Assembly (NCBI RefSeq): GCF_002999335.1
Contig: NW_020312111.1
Location: 1-64,000, forward strand
Source: Cyclospora cayetanensis
Taxonomy: Eukaryota; Apicomplexa; Conoidasida; Eucoccidiorida; Eimeriidae
Length of the DNA stretch: 64,000 nt
Direction of reading: 5' to 3'
Made by a program: the position numbers and the translations under genes
The notes under the pieces: model-generated
Told to the model about the DNA's origin: nothing
The model's database searches: none
The model's input: only the letters and a program-made list of their open reading frames with translations
In this document: positions 45,961-56,400 of the stretch, one piece after another
How the letters are laid out: each line of letters opens with the position of its first letter
How positions within the stretch are numbered: position 1 is the stretch's first letter

Positions 45961-48882
45961 ATGACCACCAAGGGGACACACTTATCCACGCGGAGCATCG
46001 CGGGCAGCCTCAGAGGCTACCTGGATGCCTCCTGCTATTTGTGGTACCTCGTGGCGTTCTGCCTATCCCTCAACTGCGGCCTGTCATGCGCAGAGGCGAC
46101 ACCTACGGCTATCACACCCGTTGCTGCGGCAGCAGCAGCTGCGGCTGCAGTGCTTCTGTCACCTCCCGTGGAAAGCAAGAAGGTTCTGGGAATTGCACGG
46201 GGAGCAAATTTCGAGGCAATCGGCGACTTTTGCTTTACTGTTCCCCCCGGCAGCAGAGGTGCCTTGATGGTCGAGACGGTACGTTGCGCACCCGATCCAG
46301 TCCATTAGTGCCTTGTCACATTGCATCCGTAGCAGCAACAAAATCCTGCTGCTGCATGTTTGCTGCATGTAAATGTGGCACGTACTCGGTGCGCCTTCTC
46401 ATAATACTTTTTCGCGTCGCCGAGAAGCGTCCCTCGTCTTGACGCTTGACCAACGAGAAAAAACAGACATTCGTAAATACCCTAGATCGCAAAGCTTTCC
46501 TTTGGTCCACCCCCGCAGATGCTGCATGAGGAAGGCCATGAGCTGCTCATACACCCCAAGTCTGCGGCAGTGGAGTACGAGGCAGCAACAGCGGCTGCGG
46601 GAGTTCCTCTCGACGCAGCAGGCGAGGCAACTCTCGCTGCAACCTGCAGAGCCATCCGCAAGAATTCCATTGTAAGACAAAGTCTTGGTAAGCGCTAACT
46701 TTTGAACCCAGGCTGCTTATGAAGGGCAGGGCATGGAAGCGGCGTCTGGTCTAGAAGCGCACGGCAATTTCGACTTCTGGATTGGCCTCCTGTTAATTCA
46801 CTTTGCGGTAAAGGGGTGTGTAGGGAGATTCGCATTTTTGCAGCCGGATCCCCTTCGGAGAGTCAGCTCAGCACTGGCATGCCGTCGTTCTTTGAATTGA
46901 ACCTGGTGCGACTCGGCCAGACAGCGTCGTGGATGTAGGGGGAAGTCTCTCTTCTGCGCTGCAGTGTGGTCTTTGGGGTTGGTGGGTGGGAAAAATTCTC
47001 GAGAAAAAACACTTGGAGACTTGGATGGTTCATGGTTCTTTTGCTGCAGGCCATCGATTCGTCACTGGATGGGAGTGATGTTACAGCATGGGTGAGTCTT
47101 GGGCATTCCATACTCCCTGCGAACCTCAAAGCCTCAGCTGCAGACGCTGCCTCCCTCGCGTTGCCGTCCTCCTGTCTGCTCTCTGTCGGATTCTGCTGCA
47201 TTCTATGTGTGTGTCTACCAGCTCTAGCGTTTATGGACTGCGGAGTCAGTGTTTGTGGGCAGATCACACGATGCGATGAGGGCAAGCAGCTGAATGCGGC
47301 TTACTCTGCAACATTCCTCAATCCTGGCAGTTTCTTCTACAGACAGTTCTCGTGTCAAGACCAGGGTAGGCGAATCGTTTGCATCTCTGTAGGTGCTGTC
47401 GTTTGGCACTTTTGCTCCTGATCTCCTCGTCGCGCTGTCTATGTCTCTTCATCCCCCAAGCATGCCCCCTGTATAAACCGTGCATGAGCACAGGTACGCT
47501 TCCTGGATGCATCAAGCAGGAGCAGCGGCAACAGCATTCCCATGTGAAAGTGCTCTCCCTTGTCTGCAGGCTTGTTGCCGCTCTACATGGTCTTGTCGCT
47601 TTTTGCACTGGCGATCTGTGCAAATGCCCTCCGGGTGTACAGACAGCAGCGGACGCAGGGCTCGCCGCTCGCCGCTGCAGCTACCTGCTGTTGCTGCATC
47701 CTGGGAAGCGCCTCTCTGCTGCAAACCTTCCATCTCACAGCCTACGCTGCCGTACGACTGCAGCGTTGTCTCCCCGCGGAGCAGACTGCACTGCTGCAGT
47801 CTCGATTTTCCGCGGAGACTGCGATGGATGCTTCCTTGCACGTAGTGTGCGTGGCATTCACTTGCTTTGTCTGTTTTATGTCTGCGGCATGCGCGAAGGA
47901 TGGGCTAGGCCTCCAGCTGCTCAGATTTCTCGCGGTAGTCTTCCTGATGAGCGCTCGCTGTTGCGGCTTGTTGCTCTTCCTCCTGTTTTCCTCTAAAGGC
48001 GTCGAAAGCGGCACAGTCGACGCCAGGACAAACAGAACTGTAAGTGCGCGCGCTTTGCGTTGACAAGAAGGCTTCATTCTGGCTCGCCTCTCCATGCAGC
48101 CGCTGCAAGTGCAGGCACGAGTAGAGCGACGGAGAAGTGCGCTAAGGCTCAAGACTCTCCAAGCGTGCTGCGCGTCTGCATGCACGGATTTTCCGTTGCA
48201 GCTGTCTGCTCTTGCCGTGGGACTTGCGGTAGCAGCTCTGCTGAGTATGCTAGGAGCCTCTGTGACACCTGATGAGTTGAACCCTGCAGCGCTGTACACC
48301 ACGCGTAAGTCTTCTATTCGCTGACTGCCCCTTTTCCACTGCGCTACCCCATGCATGCGCAACTCTGGACTGCTGTTCTCCACATGTGGCCTTCTTCTGG
48401 TCAGCCACTCCTCTCTATGTGTGCCTCTTGTCTCTGCTTCTCCCCGCCGTTCTTCCGTCTTGCCCTTCCTGCTGTCTCTCTGAAGCACCGCTGCTGCGAG
48501 CCGCGTTTGTTTTACATCCTCTTCAGTTTGGACTTTGCCCCTCCACATCTTCTCTGGAGCTACTGCAGGTTAGCCGCAACGCGGATACGCCTTGAACTCC
48601 TGCTGAAGGCTCCAAGATGGAGGCACACCCTTTCTTCAGGTGTCATGGGGCCTGCAGTGGGTGCTTCTCAAGGGTGTCTCCGAGGCTTGCGGTTTGTGCT
48701 TAGTGCTGCTGGTGGTAATGACCATCTCGAATGCGGATTCTGCTACTCGCCAGCCACAAAGGAGGATGTTCCTACGTCTATGCTACTGGTCTGCCGACTG
48801 CTGCTTCTGCTCCTGCCCTGGTGTACCACTGCTGCTGGGGGATCCCGTTGCTGCTGTATCTCCTGCCCGCTGCCTCCGATAA
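45961..48882 (+). CDS. Seven-transmembrane protein of the GOST type (GPR107/TMEM87-like)
   Basis: GOST proteins have a luminal GOLD-like domain followed by seven helices and act in Golgi and endosome trafficking. Exons read in phase: 45961-46278, 46519-46671, 46712-46807, 47050-47091, 47263-47365, 47570-48039, 48100-48304. A further segment 48527-48568 and the last exon 48640-48882 are likely, but their phases do not join cleanly. The N-terminus has a signal anchor (LWYLVAFCLSLNCGLSC) and an Ala run, then FCFTVPPGSRGALMVE, like a GOLD strand. The diagnostic join is FLNPGSFFYRQFSCQDQ|GLLPLYMVLSL, equivalent to the family's '..YLSA...PLLPFY..M'. Five or six hydrophobic helices follow (HVVCVAFTCFVCFMSAACA, LLRFLAVVFLMSARCCGLLL), and the last helix is WGLQWVLLKGVSEACGLCLV. 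Small exons 46712-46807 and 47050-47091 are the least certain. Family call moderate. Confidence 0.6.
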
Positions 48883-51773
48883 AGCTGCTGTTTCCGCGCG
48901 CAGCAGCAGCTCATTTAAAGCGCTAATTTATGTGCATAACGTACAGGTATACACGGTTGCGGATCAATGCAACAGGAGACGCTCTGTTTACGTGCTTGTT
49001 TAGGGGAACTTGTTATGCGCTGTGCCCTCTATTCACTATCTGCTTCCTTGGCAACTATCCGTGAGCCTTCTGGGAACACATGCAGCAAACCACTGCCGTG
49101 CAAGTGTAGTGACAGGTGGACCTTTGAGCGTGCTTCTGCCTAGGATTTAGGATATAGTACCTTCCTTCGGGTGCCGTGTTCGATTTTCGTCTACCGCACA
49201 GAACTGCCCTTCCTCTATAGTCCGTGTCTCTTCCTTACCATACCCCCTCCTCTCTCCTTTCTGTTTCGATCTTGTGGATGCTCAGCTTGTTCCAGGCGGG
49301 CGCGATGCTCTCTGTGGAGCTGCTCTGCCTTTGCAGTGAGCAACCAAGTCCAATCAGCAGAAAAAGCAGTACCTCCATATGCGCAGCAGTGCCAAGTGCT
49401 AGATACATCCTAGGCAGATTCTAGTGACACGGAAAGAGAAGACAGACTGAGAGGCTTGTGGGGAGAAATGTGTGGACAGATTAGCCGAGAAGGGTTACAA
49501 AAGATAGCGCTGCGGCGCATGCCGACAAACAGGGAAAGGAAAGACGAAGTGTCGAGCCTATGGAAGGAAGTGCAGTATCTGCGCACATAGATATATACAT
49601 ATATATGTATATGAACGCTGCAGTATGGCCACATTGAGTGTGTCGTTTTTGTTCAGCACTACAGCGCATGATATGCAGAGGCTACCAGCAGGATCTCCCT
49701 CGAATGGGAGAAGTAAAATCTTCCATTACAGCCGTAGACCTTCCCTACACGGACCTCTGAGGGTCCATACACCCCACATAGGTCAATGGGCACTTTTTCT
49801 TAAAGTTGGAGTATGCTGGGTTAAGAACAGGAATTTTGGCAGCCGCCATTGTTGCAGCCCGAAGTAATTGGCTAGGCCAAGTTGAGGCTGCTTCTTTGAT
49901 GTATTACAAGTTTTTCTGCTTGCCTAGCATTAAGCTCTAAACCGTACAAGGCGGTGCGTGATTATGTGGGCTTTATAAGTGAGGAGATTCGCCAAAGATC
50001 GAGATCCTGAGGGGCACTTGGTCCCAATTCTTCCCCATTTTCCACCTCTGCTCCCTTTAATTTACTCTTCATTCAGTGCATCCTTAGTGATCAAGTGTGA
50101 GGGTTTCCCTGCTTGCTCATCTTTGATTCTTTTGTACATGGGCCTTCAACTTCTTGTGTCGTCCACGCGCCTCATGGGCCTCGCTATTTCGTAATTGAAC
50201 ACCTGCCTGGATGACTTGTGCTCCTGGCTAGGCGGGCACAACATACTTAACGCCTCCGAATATGACATCTCACCAAACCGCATAGGCCGAAAGGGCTGAA
50301 AGCAGAGGGAGGGTCGCAAGGGGTCATGCTGGGACTGCGGGCTTGTTGCAATAACTTCGATAACAGACTTGAAGAATGCAGACTGACACACGGCGAGCTC
50401 AAAGCCTTACAGGCACATGCACGCTTTAGATGGGGCAAGATTTGTGAAGAAATTTAACCCTAGGCTTGATCCCAAGGTGTTTTGCTGCATTTTATCGTGC
50501 TGGGGATGCGTAGGGAGTTCAGTTGGACGGGCGTATGATGAAGCACACCACTTGCTACCCAAGCAAAACTCCAATTTCGCTGTGCAATTTTAGTGTATCG
50601 ATTTTATGAGCCTCTCCGTATCGCGGGGTTCTCATTTTTCGCCACAATTTCCTTGGATTCTAAGAGCTGCAACGTTCATCGAGTTTTTCCTTGTGTAGCA
50701 AGGTAACACACTTCAATTTACTCACTCCCAACCTCTCCTTCTTTCTCTTCTCCCCCGTTTCGTGAGTCCACAGTTTTTGTTGCAATTCTTCCTTCACTTG
50801 TTGCCAGCGCCTTGTTTGATCCTAGCGCTTCGATACTAACACATCTCAGGCTACCTATAGTAGCATCCTCTCTTTTTCACGCTCCTTTAGCGGTGAAAAT
50901 AGTTTTGATAACCACTACTTGTTTGCTACGTGCGGCTTGCGCCACTGCATACCTGTAGAGGTGGCTCGGTACAGCATGGAAGGCACTGCTGGACAAAATC
51001 CGGGGTGTACCGTGTTCGTTAGAGGGGAACACGACACATCTCAAGGGTCCCTAAATAGTTGCTAAGTAGATATTACACCAATGCAGATTAAAGAGACTCG
51101 CCCTTCCCCTACTCCCTATGAACCCGCTACTCTATTCTTGCCTCGCTATGTTTCTGTTCTCTTGCCTTCATTATTGCCCTGCGGCTCTTGACATTTTCTT
51201 TAGTGCAGCCATGAACACACATCAAAGGAGGTCACCACGCCAAAATTGGTTACACGCTATCTGTGCGCATAGGTAGAGGGAGAGGCTGTCGTACCAGACA
51301 CTATCGGCAAAGCAGAAACAAACCCAACGCGTGCTCAAAAAAGATAGGCAACTTGATGAAAATTGCGCTTACATGGGCTTCATCTCTCTTGACAAGGCAA
51401 ACATAAACAGCTTATTCTATGGATAGCTAAGTGAAAAAACCGTGTCCAAGTATATATCCATGGGAAACCTCATCCAGAAGCTTCTTTGCACATGCACGAA
51501 CACAGGGGGGCCTCCTGTAAGGCCCCATGCAGTGGTGCAAGCAAATATCCTTTTCCAGTTGGCCACTAATCGGTTGAAAACAAGAAAATAACGTTTCGAC
51601 ATGTGTTTCAATCTATTTTGTGGCAGCACACGACTGCAGGGAGTGTATATCGGCCCAGCCGAACGCCATTTCCGCTGAGGATTCTAGAGTGGAGGGCCTT
51701 CGACTCATCATATGGTGCTTGTGATTTTGGCAGTCATTGGACTCAAAAAGGAGGAAGACTGGAAGCTTTCACA
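48883..51773. other. Long intergenic stretch, no supported gene
   Basis: About 2.9 kb with only short ORFs (80 codons or fewer) and no recognised repeats beyond a small TATATG patch near 49590. The promoter of the SGT1 gene should be at its right end. Confidence 0.55.
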
Positions 51774-53444
51774 ATGGAGCCTGTAGGCGGAAGCAAGACA
51801 GAAGCCCAGCCGTCTTTCATCCCTCGGTGAGTTTTCATGTAAAGTTTGGAGCCCATTATACCAACATTCTCATGTAAACTCGATCTGATGGAAGGACGCC
51901 CCATGAATATCGCTTATCGTCACTTCCGTGGGTTTTCATCTCTGGCGCTGGGGTGTGTGTGCGTGCGCCTCAGGTACGAATGGATGCAAAATGAAGAAAA
52001 ACTTTTCCTCACCTTTTTTGTTAAATCCCTCAAGCCCTCTAGCGTCATGGTGGGCTTTACCCCTTATAGCCTGAAAGTTGAAATACAGAATCCGAACACA
52101 ATGGGGAATGAGAGGAAAGGAGAAAAAGACGAACAAGCTAATGCGAAGGATCCGGAGTTGTTCGTGTTCTGTATACCGGAGTTGAGACATGAGATCATCC
52201 CCGAACAGTCTTCGTACGAAATTTTTCAAGTAAGAGCTTAAGAACCTATAGAGCAGGCCTGAAAGCCAAGGCCTTCCTTCAGTTCTCCTCTTGATCGGTG
52301 TTTCTGGTGTGGCTGTTAAAGGAAGATGGCAACGATTGTGGCTGTTAAAGGAAGATGGCAACGATTGTGGCTGTTAAAGGAAGATGGCAACGATCAAGGC
52401 CTTTGACCAATTTGCTTCCAAGGTTCAGTTTCCTGGGTTCAGAAATTGCGGTCTGGCATTTGTGCTCAGACAAAACTGGAGGTTGTGTTGTTTAAGAAGG
52501 AGAGGGGACGGAGCTGGGCCCTGTTAGAGGCAGTCAAACAGCAGAAAGATGAGGCGTCAAGAGCAGCTACTCTTCCTCTTCCTGCCTCATCTTCTGAAGT
52601 TCGTCCTCCTCCGGCCACCTCAGTGTACCCTTCCTCCAAAAAAAAGGTCGATTGGAACAAAGTAGAAAAGGTTAGTTTTGTTCCTTTGTACGAACGTCAC
52701 CTAACAAATCAAAAGGGACAGGACAGGCAAGCCAACACTTCGATCGCAGCTCAAGCTAACTATCTACCCCAAGCTTACAATCTATCCAGTCAGCCAGCTC
52801 TCAGTTAGGCACTAGTCCCGCCGTGGATCCCTTGAAGTCAAGCCGGAGAGTATGTGTTTAGCGTCAGAGAAATCCGCCTTTAACCTCATTGCTCTCGTTG
52901 CGTTGTTGACTGACGATTGCTCGTCCATGTTCAGGAAATAGCAGCAGAACTAGAGTCCGAACAGTTAGAGGGCGAGCAAGCCCTACAGAAGCTGTTCAGA
53001 GACATTTATGGCAAAGGGGATGAAGACACGAGAAGAGCAATGATTAAGTCTTTTGTACGTGTAGCCTGCAACAGGACGTGGAATTCCGCCTTTGTGTTGT
53101 GTATGTTCTGTGAGCGCTTGGTTCTTTGGCTCTCTGATTTTTAGCACTTACGTCTCTACGTTGTTCTCTGATTGACCATTCTTAGCGGTGTTTTTTTGCT
53201 GTCCTTCATTGTGGTTGCAGCAAACGTCAGGGGGCACTGTTCTTTCAACCAATTGGGCTGACGTGAAAGACAAGGATTACGAAAAGGTGCGTCGTGTGCA
53301 CAATGCTTTTTCCCGTCTGAGTTCGTCACGAGCTGCTGATCGGGCAAATCTCTCCTCTTGTAGGGTTCTGTTGTGGCTGCATTTCCTGGACAGACACTCG
53401 AGGCACCTGAGGGCCAAGAAGTTCGTTCCTGGAATAAGTCGTAA
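51774..53444 (+). CDS. SGT1: SGT1-like co-chaperone with CS and SGS domains, lacking the TPR
   Basis: SGT1 links HSP90 to client complexes such as SCF/APC ubiquitin ligases and kinetochores. Six exons join in phase: 51774-51826, 51974-52229, 52470-52670, 52935-53054, 53221-53286, 53364-53444 (TAA), 258 residues. The protein starts [18 protein letters not shown] and passes at once into the CS domain ([27 protein letters not shown], then [21 protein letters not shown]). The SGS domain follows: [37 protein letters not shown] with [18 protein letters not shown], ending EVRSWNKS. Yeast, plant and animal SGT1 carry an N-terminal TPR, which is absent here, so the protein resembles a CS-SGS core. A separate upstream TPR exon cannot be excluded, but the ATG context and the empty 2.9 kb upstream argue against it. 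Confidence 0.92.
52308..52394. repeat. 29-bp tandem repeat, three perfect copies, in SGT1 intron 2
   Basis: The unit TGTGGCTGTTAAAGGAAGAT plus GGCAACGAT occurs at 52308, 52337 and 52366 without mismatch. The perfect identity suggests recent duplication. Confidence 0.95.
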
Positions 53445-56400
53445 TTCCACCGCCTTGTGCAACCTTTTTTCTTCGTAGCCTCCTTCGCGTTGGCTTTGGC
53501 TTGGTGGATATTAGCCTCTCCTTCTTTAGCTACGCCTGTTTACTTTCTGGTCTTGACCCCTCCATCTGTCTTCCGCGTTTCTTCCTTTCTCTTTGGCTGT
53601 TTGCTTCCCATCTGCACTTCTTTCCGGCTGGCCAGTACAGAACGCAGTCTAAAAGGGTTTATAATTGTGCTGCACCACCAAACCACTACTGCCCCTGGCT
53701 AAAGCTTACTGCGCCATGTGTTTTATACATGCATTTTTGGTTGTCGGGGTCTGAGCTTCAGTGCGAAACCAGGACTAAGAGCTCGGATGTAAAGCGTCAA
53801 TTGAGTTCTTCCTAGGGAGGCACTGAAATTGAAACTTGCGCGATACAAACTCTATCGAAATTTGTTGAACCCTTCTCAGACACAGCTCTCCCTCAAGGTC
53901 CCCTTCCCCGCAGGGTTCCGGGTTAAGGGAAGAGGGAGAGCTAGGGTGCACGTTGCTGCATAAGCGAAGCCCGTCGAGCACTCATACATAGTTGCATACA
54001 GCATCTAGCGCACACCCACACAACATTTGGTTTCTTATAGTAGTGAGCGAACGCTAGGCTGAAACACGCGATATAGATAAGCGAACAATCCAATCATTCA
54101 ATTCTCCAGTGAGTCCTGATTACTTACACGAAGTGTAGTGAAAATATCTGAGTTTAGCTTTGCTCGCAACATTGTCCCCTAATGACTGCACGACGTACGC
54201 CCTCGTCTTCCGCAACATCGAGAGTAACTGCGTGCAGGACAGCGGAAGTGTTCTCGCCCTTTCTCCACTGCCCAGGATAGCAGAAACGAACAAATAGTAG
54301 TGCAAATTAGAAAGTCAAAGGCATGCATCAACCGCTTAGGTGTAATCAACAGGGAGAAACACACACACAACAGCCATCAACGAACACGGGACCAAACCGA
54401 CAAGACCGGAGTGGCGCGATGGTTCGCTGTCGTCGGAGTGCTGGATGTGTGGGCCTCCTGCCATGAGTATTGGACGAGACGTTAAACGTGTCAAAAAAAT
54501 CAAAATTCACATTAGCTTAAGAGTGCGTCCACGCCTAATAGAGGAATGTCTGTGAACCAATTCAGCCGGCACATGCAGCATAGTCGAGTTCTAAGTCCCA
54601 AATAAAGCAATACCACGGGAAGAACGCAGAGACCGCAAACCCATAAGTGCATGCGCATTGACTTGAGTGTAGACAGTACCCTCTAAGTAATCACTGGCAA
54701 CTTTTCATGCAATGCCCATGGATGAAGGCAGCTATAGCAAGCGAAATCCGCACTGAGGGAGGACAATCACCAAAACCCACGACAGTTACCATCCCCAACG
54801 TGTAGCATTAATAGCCACAGAGAGCCACAAGCTCTCCCTCTGGCAACAAAGCCTGGAAAGAGTCATCCATCAACCACTGAGGGCGTTACCCAGCCCACTG
54901 TGCTCTAACGTCTCGTCTATCGTGTCTCGTATGCCCAACAGTCAAAGAATCCAGCAATTGTACGGCCCCTTGCCTGTTCTCAGATCTTAGATGTTGCTGA
55001 TTTCTCTTTACTGGATAGAGCAAGATGCAATGATTGTGGTTCCAACTAGCGATAAGTGCTCGGAGTGCTTGGACGGTGAAGCTACGCGCACCCTAGCTGT
55101 CCCGCTGCCCTCATGTCGGGAACTTTGAGGGGCATGGGGGCGAAATTAAGAACGACTAATAGAAAACACTCGTTAGCTTTTGCGTCAGTCCGTATCGCGT
55201 CTAAAAGTAATGTATCGGCTTAGGAAGCGCCCATGTGGAACGTCATAGTTTGTAGCGTTTCAGGGTTACATGCAGATGCTCCCCGCTCGTCCACTAATTT
55301 TGGATGCAGGTTGATATCAGGGTTCCCCACAGCATTTGTCTGGTGTTCAGCGAGCAAGCTACTGAACGATTTCCTGACTACGCTTCTATTGACAACTGTC
55401 TGCGAGTTTGCGCCAATTCAGTAACGGGTACTGCCTGCCAGATCCTCATCTTCAGCCTGAAAGGCGCAATCTCCCGGGTCCCTAGGCTGTTGGTCAAGTA
55501 GCCTTCTTGCTTATGCGGCTGGACAGACACATCGCACCCAGTAACACGCATATAAACACCGTTCTGAAACTCAAGCACAAAAGAACACTCTAGCAATCGA
55601 AAGGTGGTGCAACGCCTGTTGGAGCGGTAGAGGAGGGCCTGGAGGCTGAAGTGAAAGCAGCTGCTCCACAGCCGGGAGAGAGGCATCATTTTCCAGCGGA
55701 TGAACTATTTGTGGGGGCACCGATGCTTTCATGCAGACTAAAAACTCCTATGACAGCCATATAGACGGTCAAGCACGCGAAAACCCACTATTCAGTTAAA
55801 GGTGTACCACGCTCGCTAACCCGTAATAATAAGAAACACATGCCCGTTCGGGCATGGTTTTTGGAGAAAGAAGTATTCTAGTGACAACTGTATTTATGTT
55901 GAAAAAGCCGTCTCCTTGCACGGATTGCCTATATTTCAAGCCTTCACAGAAGTCCTGACTCATCGGTTTACGCTGAAGAGAGCTAAACAGCAAAGGTAAT
56001 TGTGAAAGCTTGAGCACAGGAATCTAGCAGTATTTGAGTATACCAGGAAATATTGTTTGCAAGGCGAACTCCTTAAATTAGCAGCTGTTTTTGTGGTGGT
56101 TTGACTCAAGTTTCCCCAAAAAATAGCTTTGGATGGTCGCAAGCTGGCCAGCAACTCAGAGATCAAGCCATCGACCGCTGGGGCTTTCACAAATGGTGGA
56201 TTACCTGGAGCCTCAGTGCAGCTCCCTGGTTCAAGGTGATCTTTTGTCCTAGCATCAGAGGAAAGTGACGTAGTGGTGGGTGTTATTCTCTTCCAACAGG
56301 ATGCCGGTTCCACAAAGTATCAAACCAGTGCCTGCTACTCTTCTCGCTTCACCAATAAGGAGAAACGCCATCCTTCGCACACAAGCTCTGTTGTGGGTGT

